Made by a program: the position numbers and the translations under genes
Source: an uncultured Ruminococcus sp.
Lineage (GTDB): Bacteria > Bacillota > Clostridia > Oscillospirales > Ruminococcaceae
Assembly: GCA_900550695.1 (NCBI GenBank)
Contig: URTF01000002.1
Location: 1-57,829, forward strand
Direction: 5' to 3'
DNA: 57,829 nt
Shown here: positions 15,701 to 24,157 of the stretch, one piece after another
How positions within the stretch are numbered: position 1 is the stretch's first letter
How the letters are laid out: each line of letters starts with the position of its first letter
The notes under the pieces: generated by a model
What the model was told of the DNA's origin: nothing
Databases searched by the model: none
Seen by the model: only the letters and a program-made list of their open reading frames with translations

Positions 15701-17044
15701 TTATTTTACCACATTTACTTCCGAAATGCTATACATTTTTAAAATTTTTATTGTGTTTTCGTCAAAAACTTCTCCGCAAGCCGCCGCAGGCACACACGGA
15801 GGGCAGATAGTTTCCGTCCGTGCGCATATTCTGCCGAGTGCGTCCTCGGTCTTTACGGTTTCCGTTTCGGAGAAGAATGCCGTGCGCATCTCCATTGCTT
15901 TTTTGAGCGGAGATATCGAAAATGACGGCGGCATAAGCCTTATCCTCGGCATTATCATATTGCAGAGAGCGCTTTTAACACGTTCAAAGTCACTTTCCGT
16001 GTTCTGCGGCGAGAACATCAGCATAACGTGAGTTTCGTCGGCATATTCGGGTTCAATGCGGCTCTCCCTCAGTCTGTCGGCAAGCTCCCGTCCCGTCATT
16101 CCGCTCGGGAGCGCATAAATCGTCAGCTTCAGCGGTTCGCTCTCGGCAACGGTCACAAAACCGCTTATGTCCTTTTTAAGCTTTTCAACCCTTTTCACCG
16201 TCTGCGAAAGTTCGGTACGGAAATTTTCCGCAAGATATTTATTGCAAAGATCGAGCGACTGCAAAATGAGATAGGACGGACTTGAACTTCCGAACAGTGC
16301 CATTGCCTCTTTCATTTTCGCCGCATATTTTTCCGATGAAACGTGAACATACGCACCTCCCGTCAGCACGGGAAGAGTTTTATGCGCCGAATCACAGCAA
16401 AGGTCTGCGCCAAGCGCAATAGGGTGAATGTTTTCTTTGAGAAAAGCAAAATGCGCACCGTGAGCATTGTCAACGATGAGCGGCTTCCCGAACGAATGCG
16501 CCGCCTCTGCGATCGACTTTACGTCCGAGACCGAGCCGAGATAGTCGGGCGAGGTGATATAAACACAGACCGCATCGGGATTTTCCCCGAGCAGCCTTCT
16601 CACGCTCTCCGCAGTTATTTTTCCGCTCACAGCCGAGCCGTCCTCAAATTCGGGATATATCCACACGGGCGAAAGTCCGAGCAGGATACAGGCACTGTGC
16701 AAAGCCTTGTGCGAATTGCGGGCGGCGATAATCTTATCCCCCTGCTTTGTGCATACTGCGAGCATCGCCTGTATGCAGAGCGTTGAGCCGCCTGCCGAAT
16801 AGAACGTTGCATAAGTTCCGAAAAGCTCCGATGCGTTCCGTTCGCTCTCCGCAATTATCCCGTCAGCTTCAAAAAGTGCGTCCGCACCCTTTATTTCCGT
16901 TATATCATACGGAAAAGCCGCAGAAATTTCGCTCCCTGCGGCTTTGCTTTTATAGCAATCGTTTCCCTTATGTCCGGGCATATGTCCTCTTACTGTATTG
17001 CTTTCGGCATAAGACCTGACAAAATCATATATCGGTGTAGTCAT
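15701..17044 (-). CDS. Orn/Lys/Arg decarboxylase-family PLP enzyme (YaaO-like)
   Basis: A 447-residue fold-type I PLP enzyme of the Orn/Lys/Arg decarboxylase family, shorter than the E. coli inducible enzymes and without their receiver-like domain. RGHMPGHKG marks the N-terminus. The cofactor Asp/His region is IVDNAHGAHF, and the Schiff-base lysine is in CDSAHKTLPVLTGG. It probably makes a polyamine precursor from a basic amino acid; substrate preference cannot be read. In B. subtilis yaaO lies just before tmk, darA and holB, so this is the same cluster with tmk lost. AAGGGAA precedes the ATG. Confidence 0.9.
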   Translation of the reverse strand: MTTPIYDFVRSYAESNTVRGHMPGHKGNDCYKSKAAGSEISAAFPYDITEIKGADALFEADGIIAESERNASELFGTYATFYSAGGSTLCIQAMLAVCTKQGDKIIAARNSHKALHSACILLGLSPVWIYPEFEDGSAVSGKITAESVRRLLGENPDAVCVYITSPDYLGSVSDVKSIAEAAHSFGKPLIVDNAHGAHFAFLKENIHPIALGADLCCDSAHKTLPVLTGGAYVHVSSEKYAAKMKEAMALFGSSSPSYLILQSLDLCNKYLAENFRTELSQTVKRVEKLKKDISGFVTVAESEPLKLTIYALPSGMTGRELADRLRESRIEPEYADETHVMLMFSPQNTESDFERVKSALCNMIMPRIRLMPPSFSISPLKKAMEMRTAFFSETETVKTEDALGRICARTETICPPCVPAAACGEVFDENTIKILKMYSISEVNVVK

Positions 17045-17049
17045 TTCCC

Positions 17050-17700
17050 TTATTTACCCTTTTTTACGGCTCTGACCTTTTCTTTAGGCGAAAGTCCGTC
17101 AAAAATTTTCTTTTTAAGCTTCTGCGCTTCGGCTTCAAGCTCGTTCCTGCCCTTGTATTCGCCGAAATTCGCCGAAAGCTCATTCGCACGGCTGAACATA
17201 TCGAGTTTCAGCACCGTTTTCACTATGCAAAGGTCAATGAACCTGCAGTCGCTGTCGAGAAGCTTCGCAAGCACAGTCACGGCGTTCTCATACCGCCCGT
17301 TCATACATTCATGAAGCGCAAGGCTTCGTTTCATCGTATCGGAGGTATCGTGAAGCACAACGTCATTTTTCTCCTTGTAGATCGTTTCGGCATTTTTATA
17401 CTTGTTCCGTATAAAATACGCAAATATCACATTGTGGAGCAGATTGGGATAAAGCATCTTATCGAGCTTGCCGAAAAGATCCTCGGCACTGTGTTTTTCG
17501 TACAGCGAACAAGCCTCTTCAAGCCTGCCCATTATGATAAGTGCATTTATAAGATAGCTTTGCCCCTTTGCGATATCCTTCGGCTTTTTGAGCGGTTCGA
17601 TGTCCTTTTTCAGCGCTTCGATATAAGCATCGGTGAAGCCGTTATCCGCCAGGACCGCAGCGGAATTTTTAAAAGGAGAGCCTTTTTTGAAAAGTCCCAT
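17050..17700 (-). CDS. TPR-like soluble helical protein, unknown
   Basis: A 216-residue helical protein without signal or membrane span. Repeated helical pairs (about 45-75, 80-110, 120-150, 155-185), with small residues at TPR-like positions, suggest a tetratricopeptide-type scaffold, but no unit is canonical. It starts MGLFKKG and ends in a Lys-rich tail. It lies 5 bp before the PLP enzyme and 15 bp after the S41 protease, so it is in the same operon. Two membrane-anchored helical-repeat proteins in the window (25670-26548, 45746-46678) have a related look. Confidence 0.65.
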   Translation of the reverse strand: MGLFKKGSPFKNSAAVLADNGFTDAYIEALKKDIEPLKKPKDIAKGQSYLINALIIMGRLEEACSLYEKHSAEDLFGKLDKMLYPNLLHNVIFAYFIRNKYKNAETIYKEKNDVVLHDTSDTMKRSLALHECMNGRYENAVTVLAKLLDSDCRFIDLCIVKTVLKLDMFSRANELSANFGEYKGRNELEAEAQKLKKKIFDGLSPKEKVRAVKKGK

Positions 17701-17715
17701 TTCGTCCCTGCCTTT

Positions 17716-18933
17716 TTAAAGGATAGTCTGAACGACCTCGACAGCCTTTATGAGCTGTGTATCGAGGGTGAGTCTGTTTTCTTCCGTGAGCGTTCCAAGG
17801 TCAACATCGGACGGAAGAGCGACTTCAAAGTTCGGTTTTACGCCCGTTCCGTTGAAATTGCCGCTGTTCTTCGTTTCGACCGTTGCAACTGTGAGCTTTA
17901 CAGCCGCACCGCCCGAAAGCTTGTGCGTGTACTGCATAACGCCCTTGCCGGCTGTGGAAGTTCCGACGAGCTGCGCCTTTGATTCATCTCGGAGCGCAAG
18001 AGCAAAAAGCTCGCCGCAGGACTCCGTTCCCGAATTCACGATGACCGCCATCGGCATGGATATCTTCTCCGCCTCGGTCGTGTGAACAACATATTCTTCA
18101 TGGTCGGAGAACTTCGCTTTTACAACATCGCAGTCGCCTATGATGCAGTCAAGGCTGTCGCCAAGCGCAGTCATAAGGTCGCCGCCCGTTCCCCTCACGT
18201 CAAAAACGAGTGATTCAGCACCGCTTTCGATAACGAGCGTCAGTGCATTTCGGAGCTGTGCAGCCGTCTTATCGTTGAATGCGGTTATCCTTATATATCC
18301 GACATTATCGATAAGTGAGCTTGTAACGGAGATGACCTCTGTTTTTGCCGATGTAAGATCGACCGAGAAAAAGTCGGAAAGTCCGTCGTCGGCAACTCTT
18401 TTTATATGAAGCTTCACCTTTGTTCCCTCTGTGCAGGAAAGCAGTCCGGACGCCTCTTCATACCCGTTTTCATACGCAATAACGTCCGTATTGTTAACGG
18501 CTGTGATAATGTCCCCTGCCTTGATGCCTGCACTTGCGGCAGGTGAACCGTCCTTGACGGAAACGACCTTTATATATCCGCTCTCCTCACGATCCCAGGT
18601 AAACCCAAGACCGACAGTAACGCCTGCATCGCTCTGGAGTATCTGCGCATATTCTTCCGCCGTATAATACACCGCATAGCTGTCGCCGATACCATCAACA
18701 TATCCATTCATGATCCCGTCTGTAAGGAGCTGTTCGTCAATGTCGCCGAGGTAATTCCCTCTGACGTATTTGTCCATTTCGGAAAGCTTTGTGTAGCTTT
18801 CTTCCTTTTCCGAAACATTTTTAACGGTCGCATTAAAGACCTTCATCGAATAGTTGTATGTGATTATGAATGTCGCAGCAGCGATAAGAGCCATAATGCC
18901 TATCGCTGCGCCGAGAGATATCTTTCTGTTCAT
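17716..18933 (-). CDS. S41 carboxy-terminal processing protease (CtpB-like)
   Basis: A 405-residue membrane-anchored serine protease: signal anchor (about 7-27), N-terminal helical cap, PDZ domain (about 95-180), then the peptidase domain. The Ser-Lys dyad is intact: Ser305 in NSGTESCGE aligns with the usual SASASE motif, and Lys330 in STAGKGVMQ lies exactly 25 residues later, the canonical spacing. Relatives cut regulators outside the membrane; CtpB acts in the sigma-K checkpoint. Its place after ftsE-ftsX and an M23 hydrolase matches the B. subtilis ftsEX-ctpB neighbourhood. The TESCGE variant around Ser is unusual for the family. Confidence 0.9.
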   Translation of the reverse strand: MNRKISLGAAIGIMALIAAATFIITYNYSMKVFNATVKNVSEKEESYTKLSEMDKYVRGNYLGDIDEQLLTDGIMNGYVDGIGDSYAVYYTAEEYAQILQSDAGVTVGLGFTWDREESGYIKVVSVKDGSPAASAGIKAGDIITAVNNTDVIAYENGYEEASGLLSCTEGTKVKLHIKRVADDGLSDFFSVDLTSAKTEVISVTSSLIDNVGYIRITAFNDKTAAQLRNALTLVIESGAESLVFDVRGTGGDLMTALGDSLDCIIGDCDVVKAKFSDHEEYVVHTTEAEKISMPMAVIVNSGTESCGELFALALRDESKAQLVGTSTAGKGVMQYTHKLSGGAAVKLTVATVETKNSGNFNGTGVKPNFEVALPSDVDLGTLTEENRLTLDTQLIKAVEVVQTIL

Positions 18934-18944
18934 CTTTCTGCACC

Positions 18945-20240
18945 TTAATTGTTTATGTTTACATAGTTTAGCGGATCTGTCCTCTGACCGTTGATGCGGA
19001 CTTCAAAGTGGCAGTGGTTTCCGTAAGCATAGCCTGTCGAACCGATATAACCGATGACCTGTCCCTGCTTGACGATATCTCCTGCCTTTACCGCAAGGCT
19101 CGAACAATGTCCGTAAAGCGTTGCGATAGAGTTTCCGTGATCAATGACAACATGATAACCGAAGCCGTTGCCGGTGTTGCCTGCAGTGATGACTTCACCT
19201 GCCGCCGATGCAACGATAGGTTCGCCGTAGCATCCGGGCTTGCTGATATCGATGCCGCCGTGGAAAGCGGTCCTGCCCTCCTCCTGAATGTATCTGTCGC
19301 CGTAAACATCGGTCATATTTCTTACGGACGGAACAGGCCAGATGAAACCCGTATCCTCATAGGAAGTGAACGAACTTACGTCCTGCTCGGTGTATTCCTC
19401 ACCGTTGGCTTCCGCCTGCTTTTTGCGCTCTTCCTCTTCCTTGCGGCGGCGCTCCTCTTCTTCCTTACGTCTGCGCTCGGCTTCTTCCTGCTTTCTGCGT
19501 ATCTCTTCCTGAAGCTCCTGCTCAACCCTCTGCTGATCGGCAACGATATCATCGAAACGATCCATGTAGTCCTGAACCATTGCGTCCTGCATAGCCTTTG
19601 TTTCTGCGTGGTTGTTATATGTTTCGGAAAGCTCCTTGTAATATTCCTCTTCTTTCGTTTTGAGTGCCTGCTGTTTAGCGATCTTGTCCTCGTAATCGGC
19701 TTTATCGTTTTCAAGGACGGTTATCTTCGACTTTAAGTCCTCGATCATATCATTGTCATGCTTGGCGATCCTTTCCGCAAATTCAAGCCTTGTGAGGATA
19801 CCGTAAAAATCGGTCGCACCGACAAGGAGCGAAGCATAGCTGTCCGTACCCGAGATATACATACTGCGAAGCCTTTTGCGGAATTTTTCAACTCCCTCAT
19901 CGACCTCCGCCTGACGTTCCTCAATGCTGACGGAAAGCTCATCAAGCTTATCCTGATAGTTCGCTATCTGCTCATCGATATTGGCGATCTGTTCCTCCTG
20001 TATCTTCATTTTTTTGTCGTATTCGGCAAGATATTCTTCGGTTTCCTGCGCCTCGCCCTTGTACTTTGCAAGATCCTTTTCAACATCGCTTCGTTCCTGT
20101 GCCAACTCCGCCTGACGTGCCTCAAGCTCAGACTGCGTATCGGCGAAAAGATCTATCGCCGTATCGGACATTGCGCCGACAGCAATACATACTGCCGCAG
20201 CGACCGATATAAGTTTTTTGGCAAATGCTCTTTTATCCAT
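18945..20240 (-). CDS. M23 peptidase with coiled coil (EnvC/PcsB-type partner of FtsX)
   Basis: A 431-residue secreted murein hydrolase or activator. A signal peptide (about 1-35) is followed by a long coiled coil (about 38-235), an Arg/Glu-rich RRKEEEERR stretch, and a C-terminal M23 domain with HGGIDI, GHCSSLAV and HCHFEVR; the metal-binding His and Asp residues are present, so it may be catalytically active. The start is ATG 20240, because GGAGG lies 8 nt upstream and the signal peptide then begins at once. It is placed directly after ftsX, matching EnvC/PcsB/CwlO-type proteins whose coiled coil is gated by FtsEX during division or elongation. Confidence 0.93.
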   Translation of the reverse strand: MDKRAFAKKLISVAAAVCIAVGAMSDTAIDLFADTQSELEARQAELAQERSDVEKDLAKYKGEAQETEEYLAEYDKKMKIQEEQIANIDEQIANYQDKLDELSVSIEERQAEVDEGVEKFRKRLRSMYISGTDSYASLLVGATDFYGILTRLEFAERIAKHDNDMIEDLKSKITVLENDKADYEDKIAKQQALKTKEEEYYKELSETYNNHAETKAMQDAMVQDYMDRFDDIVADQQRVEQELQEEIRRKQEEAERRRKEEEERRRKEEEERKKQAEANGEEYTEQDVSSFTSYEDTGFIWPVPSVRNMTDVYGDRYIQEEGRTAFHGGIDISKPGCYGEPIVASAAGEVITAGNTGNGFGYHVVIDHGNSIATLYGHCSSLAVKAGDIVKQGQVIGYIGSTGYAYGNHCHFEVRINGQRTDPLNYVNINN

Positions 20241-20274
20241 AGAAAAGTCCTCCTTCCCCAAGAAATTCAAATAC

Positions 20275-21177
20275 TTATACCTTAACGTATTTCTTCGTAC
20301 TCATTACAGTTCCGACCGCACTTATCACCGCACCTGCGGCAATATAGCCGACAATGACCTTAAATGCGATATTGCCGACAGGCATAAAACCGCCCGAACC
20401 GATAGCCGACCAGAGCGTCTGCTGGCTCATTATCATTTCCATTACCTTTGAATAGCCTGCAAGCGTGATAGCGGAAGCAACTGCGCCCGCAACAACGCCG
20501 ATGACCATTCCCTCAACGAAGAACGGCGTTTTTACGAATGAATTCGTTGCACCGACATACTTCATTATCTCTATCTCACGTTTTCTCATCTCAACGCTTG
20601 CTCTTGAAGCATTGGATATCATGACAAGGCTCACGATAACGAGCGCCGTAAGCACTGTTATGGAGATTATCGAGATAAAACGCTTCAATTCGGTAAGAAC
20701 ATTCACGAAATCGTTCGGTGCTTTGACGGAATAAATGCCGTTGATGCGGTTTATCTCCATAAGCGTACTGCTCATTTTCTCGATATCGGCAACCTTTACA
20801 CGGTAGGAATCGGGCAGAGGGCTTTCCTCGCCGACATACTGGAAAAGCTCCTCCGAATCAGCCATTTCCGACTTCATCTGTGCGAAAGCCTCGTCCTTGG
20901 AAAAGAAAACAACGTCGCTGATATTATCGAGCGAACGAAGCTTGTTTCCCATAGCCGTGATCTCATCTTCGCTTATATCATCGAGGTAGATGATCACCTC
21001 GTTCTTGTTCTCGATACCGCCGATGATAGAGTTCACATTGACGATAAAAAGGACGGAAAAACCGACCAACAGAAGCGATACCATAAGTATGCAAAAGCTT
21101 GCCACCGACATTATGCGGTTCGTCCAGATATTTTTTATTCCCTGCCCGAACAGGTAATTTACACCACTAAGCTTCAT
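20275..21177 (-). CDS. ftsX: Cell division ABC transporter permease FtsX
   Basis: A 300-residue FtsX with the expected layout: cytoplasmic start, first span (about 22-47), a large extracytoplasmic loop (about 48-165), and three C-terminal spans (about 170-195, 222-245, 270-292). The cytoplasmic motif RKREIEIMKYVGAT between spans two and three is typical. With FtsE it transmits ATP hydrolysis to wall hydrolases; the M23 coiled-coil protein encoded next is the likely client. AAAGGAG precedes the ATG, and ftsE ends 21 bp upstream. Confidence 0.96.
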   Translation of the reverse strand: MKLSGVNYLFGQGIKNIWTNRIMSVASFCILMVSLLLVGFSVLFIVNVNSIIGGIENKNEVIIYLDDISEDEITAMGNKLRSLDNISDVVFFSKDEAFAQMKSEMADSEELFQYVGEESPLPDSYRVKVADIEKMSSTLMEINRINGIYSVKAPNDFVNVLTELKRFISIISITVLTALVIVSLVMISNASRASVEMRKREIEIMKYVGATNSFVKTPFFVEGMVIGVVAGAVASAITLAGYSKVMEMIMSQQTLWSAIGSGGFMPVGNIAFKVIVGYIAAGAVISAVGTVMSTKKYVKV

Positions 21178-21198
21178 TTGTCTTTCTCCTTTGGAGTA

Positions 21199-21888
21199 TC
21201 AGTGTTCAAGGTCGTAGTTCGACTTTATAACATCGTCGAATACAACACGTCCGTCCTGCATGGAAATAATTCTTCCGCCGAATTCCTGTACTATCTCATG
21301 CTCGTGAGTTACCATTATAACAGTCGTTCCGCAGTCATTGATAGCCTGCAGAAGCTCAACAATATCATGCTTGAGCGCAGGGTCAAGGTTTCCCGTAGGC
21401 TCGTCCGCAATGATGAGCTGTGGGTCATTCACGAGTGCCCTCGCAATAGCCGCTCTCTGCTTTTCGCCGCCCGAAAGCTCGCTCGGCTTGCAGTAGGCCT
21501 TGTCCTTTAAGCCGACAAGATCGATAACGTATGGGACTCTGTTTCGTATATATTTATTTGAAGCGTCGATACAGCGAAGCACGAATGCAACGTTGTCATA
21601 AACGTTCATACTCTCAATAAGCTTGAAGTCCTGAAAAACGCAGCCGATGGTTCTTCTAAGCCTGTAAGCGTTTCTCTTCTTCATTTTTGTGAGGTTAAAG
21701 CCGTTTACCTGAAGTCTGCCCTTGGTGGGCTCGATCTCTTTGAGAAGAAGTCTTATAAACGTACTTTTTCCTGCGCCCGATTTACCGACAACGAACACGA
21801 ATTCGCCGTCCTTTATTTTAATGCTGACATCATTCAGAGCGTCAACGCCGTTTGAATATGTAACAGATACATTACGAAGTTCAACCAA
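21199..21888 (-). CDS. ftsE: Cell division ATP-binding protein FtsE
   Basis: A 229-residue ABC ATPase. Walker A is GKSGAGKST, the signature is LSGGEKQR, Walker B is LIIADEPTGNLD and the switch His is in MVTHEHE. FtsE powers FtsX to control peptidoglycan hydrolysis. The start is uncertain. A TTG at 21903 has no ribosome site, while the TTG at 21888 has GGCGG 8 nt upstream and gives the normal FtsE N-terminus MVELRNVSVTY, so I choose the latter. No convincing promoter lies between it and the regulator upstream. Confidence 0.95.
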   Translation of the reverse strand: MVELRNVSVTYSNGVDALNDVSIKIKDGEFVFVVGKSGAGKSTFIRLLLKEIEPTKGRLQVNGFNLTKMKKRNAYRLRRTIGCVFQDFKLIESMNVYDNVAFVLRCIDASNKYIRNRVPYVIDLVGLKDKAYCKPSELSGGEKQRAAIARALVNDPQLIIADEPTGNLDPALKHDIVELLQAINDCGTTVIMVTHEHEIVQEFGGRIISMQDGRVVFDDVIKSNYDLEH

Positions 21889-21927
21889 ATTTTGCACCGC
21901 CAATCAATTTTTTCATAAGAACAGAAA

Positions 21928-21948
21928 GGGGCAGAATAAAACTGCCCC
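21928..21948. terminator. Terminator between the CdaR-like gene and ftsE
   Basis: GGGGCAG and CTGCCCC form a 7-bp stem with an A/T loop; T-rich sequence follows on both strands (TTTCTGTTCTT on minus, ATTTTTGTTT on plus). It ends the regulator transcript on the minus strand about 40 nt after its stop. Confidence 0.75.
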
Positions 21949-21987
21949 CATTTTTGTTTAATTAATGCCGGTCTATTGACCGATTTT

Positions 21988-23073
21988 TTAGAATTTAACA
22001 GGGTTTGCCGAAAGATACTTCTTTACCATAAGAGCGATCTTGAATACGATAGCGTGGTCGAATTCTCTGAGGTCAAGTCCTGTGAGCTTTTTGATCTTTT
22101 CAAGTCTGTAAACAAGTGTATTTCTGTGAACGAACAGCTTTCTCGATGTTTCGGAAACGTTCAGATTGTTCTCGAAGAAACGCTGGATAGTGAACAGTGT
22201 TTCATGGTCGAGCGACTCGATAGAGCCTTTCTTGAAAACTTCCTGGAGGAAGGTTTCGCAGAGTGTTGTCGGGAGGTGGTAGATAAGTCTTGCGATACCG
22301 AGGTTATCGTAGGAAACGATAGACTTGTCCGTATCGAAAACCTTGCCGACTTCAAGTGCTATCTGCGCCTCCTTGAACGAACGTGCAAGATCCTTTATGC
22401 CGACAACGACCGTGCCGATACCGACATTCACTCTTGTATAGAATTCGCTCGAAAGCGTATCGGATATAGAGCGTGCAAGCTTTTCAAGATCCTTGGATTC
22501 AACGTTGCTCTTAACTTCCTTTACAAGAATGATATCCGATTCCGTGATATTGAGAACGAAATCCTTCGTCTTGTCGGGGAAGAGGTTCTGAATGATATCG
22601 AATGCGGAAACATCGTTGGACGAAATGATCCTTATAAGAAGAACAACACGGCTGACATCACTGTTGAAGTGAAGCTCCCTTGCCTTTACAACGATATCTC
22701 CGGGGAGGATATTGTCGAGAACAACATTCTTGATGAAGTTGCTGCGGTCATATTTTTCATCGTAATACTGCTTTATGGAAGAAAGGGTGATAGCCATAAT
22801 GCTTGCATATTTAGCGGCATTATCGTCAGTTCCCTCAACGAAAACTGCATAATCGGGCTTGATGTGAGAGCCGAAAGGCTTATATGTATAACCATCTCTC
22901 ACAAAAATGTCATGAGAATCACTCAGATCGAGAGAAACAAACTCATTTGTTGTGCCGATCTTGGAAAGGTCGCTGCAGGCAACAATAGCCGCTGTGGAAT
23001 CAACAACACCGATAGTGCAGTCCATTGTATCCCTCATCTGGTGAATAAGTCCCTGGAACAATCTGTTTGACAT
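21988..23073 (-). CDS. CdaR/PucR-type helix-turn-helix regulator
   Basis: A 361-residue regulator. The N-terminal part (about 1-120) looks like a small-ligand sensor (CTIGVVDSTAAIVACSD). The middle part (about 125-270) resembles the GGDEF-derived CdaR linker domain (RVNVGIGTVVVGIKDLARSF). The C-terminal PucR-type HTH_30 domain carries LNVSETSRKLFVHRNTLVYR. Such proteins activate sugar-diacid or purine genes in other bacteria; the ligand here is unknown and no catabolic operon is adjacent. It has a long AT-rich upstream region, in which TGATAGAAT (about 23247-23255, minus strand) could be an extended -10 box. AAAGGAAG precedes the ATG. Confidence 0.85.
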   Translation of the reverse strand: MSNRLFQGLIHQMRDTMDCTIGVVDSTAAIVACSDLSKIGTTNEFVSLDLSDSHDIFVRDGYTYKPFGSHIKPDYAVFVEGTDDNAAKYASIMAITLSSIKQYYDEKYDRSNFIKNVVLDNILPGDIVVKARELHFNSDVSRVVLLIRIISSNDVSAFDIIQNLFPDKTKDFVLNITESDIILVKEVKSNVESKDLEKLARSISDTLSSEFYTRVNVGIGTVVVGIKDLARSFKEAQIALEVGKVFDTDKSIVSYDNLGIARLIYHLPTTLCETFLQEVFKKGSIESLDHETLFTIQRFFENNLNVSETSRKLFVHRNTLVYRLEKIKKLTGLDLREFDHAIVFKIALMVKKYLSANPVKF

Positions 23074-23424
23074 AGCCTTGTCTTCCTTTCATACCGATAT
23101 CACGGATTTAACGAATCAACATAAAAACACATCTGCTCAAATCAAGCATAGATTCTATTTTACTTTATTCTTTCTAACCTTTGATAAAAAGTCCACAAAA
23201 TTTAATGACAATTATCCCATTAAATTTATTACAAAGTATATTCTATCACATTTTGTGCAAATTTGTGTGAACAAATTATTAATTCCTATAGCTTTTAATA
23301 AAAAATTTAGAGATTTCAGCTAAATTAAGTTAAAGTTCAAAAATATTTTTTCTAAATAAGTTGCATAAACCTCAAACCAAAGTTTACGTTAATTCTGTAA
23401 GAATTTCGCTTTGTTTAAAGGGTG
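23074..23424. other. AT-rich gene-free stretch upstream of the CdaR-like gene
   Basis: About 350 bp without a convincing gene. It must hold the promoter of the CdaR-like regulator, but only a weak extended -10 candidate was found. The right boundary is the start of composite repeat A. Confidence 0.5.
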
Positions 23425-23531
23425 GCAGGGGTCAAGGGGACAGCGTCCCTTGTCGCACTCCGCAGAGTGCGAAACTCCCCAAACTAACAGTACCAAGCTT
23501 GCCCCAATAGCGAAATATCCATAAGCTAAAA

Positions 23532-23607
23532 GGCGCAATTCACACAAAAAAGGTGAAACAGAACGTGAGAAATCCGTTCCGTAAACCCCAAAAAAGTGAA
23601 TTGCGCC
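23532..23607. repeat. GCGCAATTCAC hairpin element, copy in composite A
   Basis: GGCGCAATTCAC (23532-23543) and GTGAATTGCGCC (23596-23607) form a perfect 12-bp stem around a core with CACGTTCTGTTTC-like sequence (minus strand). Related elements are at 46683-46756 and 52759-52835. Confidence 0.85.
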
Positions 23608-23636
23608 AATTCTATTTTCCTAAAATAAACTATCCT

Positions 23637-23679
23637 CGGCGTGAAATGCGCAGAGCGAAGCGATAAGCATTTCACGCCG
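23637..23679. repeat. CGGCGTGAAATGC hairpin
   Basis: A perfect 13-bp inverted repeat (23637-23649 with 23667-23679) with a 17-nt loop containing GAGCGAAGCG. A degenerate version lies in copy B near 52688-52734, next to the same GAGGATAGTT flank. Confidence 0.8.
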
Positions 23680-23688
23680 ACATCATTT

Positions 23689-23789
23689 ATACTAAACACC
23701 AATTAAAAACTATACAAAAAATCAAGCAAAAATCTGATATATGGATTTTGCGCCGATTTTTTGTCTATAGTTTTATTGGTGTTTAGTAT
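23689..23789 (-). repeat. MITE-like palindromic element, full copy 2 (101 bp)
   Basis: ATACTAAACACC (23689-23700) and GGTGTTTAGTAT (23778-23789) bound the element. It is the reverse complement of the copy at 8465-8568 with only a few differences, including the core GGATTTTGCGC. Confidence 0.87.
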
Positions 23790-23838
23790 TAGAGATTTCA
23801 GCTAAATTTTCCCCACATTTTCGTACAAAAACAAAAAA

Positions 23839-23863
23839 GGTCACCGAAACTGATTCGATGACC
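23839..23863 (-). terminator. Terminator after the HPr gene
   Basis: GGTCATCGAA and TTCGGTGACC (minus-strand reading) form a 10-bp stem with a 5-nt loop, followed by TTTTTTGTTTTT. It lies 22 nt past the HPr stop. Confidence 0.9.
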
Positions 23864-23884
23864 CTGAAATGTATCAAGAAAAGG

Positions 23885-24157
23885 TTATCTTGTTTCCTCA
23901 GCAAAACCGCTTTCAACAAGTTCAACAAGTCCGTCAACAGCTGCTTCTTCGTCAGCGCCGTCAGCGATAACTCTGATCTGTGTGCCGCCTACGATGCCGA
24001 GGGAAAGAATGCCGAGAAGTGACTTAGCGTTTACTCTTCTTTCTTCCTTTTCAATCCAGATAGAGGACTTGAATTCGTTTGCCTTCTGAATGAAAAATGT
24101 TGCCGGACGAGCGTGAAGACCAACCTGATTCTGAACAATTACATCTTTAACGTACAT
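23885..24157 (-). CDS. Phosphocarrier protein HPr
   Basis: A 90-residue HPr-family phosphocarrier. The phosphorylatable His15 is in GLHARPA, and the regulatory Ser46 is in NAKSLLGILSLG, exactly at the canonical positions, so both PTS transfer and HPr-kinase/CcpA signalling are possible. No enzyme I or HPr kinase gene is adjacent; HPr genes standing alone are common in Clostridia. It is transcribed alone from the promoter at 24270-24298 with a terminator right after the stop. A Crh-type protein is excluded by the presence of His15. Confidence 0.93.
   Translation of the reverse strand: MYVKDVIVQNQVGLHARPATFFIQKANEFKSSIWIEKEERRVNAKSLLGILSLGIVGGTQIRVIADGADEEAAVDGLVELVESGFAEETR

Larger units (their letters stand above)
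23425..23789 (-). repeat. Composite non-coding repeat, copy A (about 365 bp)
   Basis: Read on the minus strand, it comprises the full MITE-like element (23789-23689), a CGGCGTGAAATGC hairpin (23679-23637), the GCGCAATTCAC hairpin (23607-23532), and a tail containing TTAGCTTATGGATAT, a GCACTC/GAGTGC dyad and CCCCTTGACCCCTG. Copy B at 52663-52946 has the same modules in the same order on the plus strand. No reading frame spans it. Confidence 0.8.

Noticed and set aside
21976..23070. Plus-strand frame of 364 codons
   Set aside because: Its length is impressive, but it is the exact antisense of the CdaR-like regulator, whose HTH motif and ribosome site are clear.
23078..23323. Plus-strand frame in the AT-rich region
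   Set aside because: Composition is A/T-biased without codon pattern; it overlaps the probable promoter region of the regulator.
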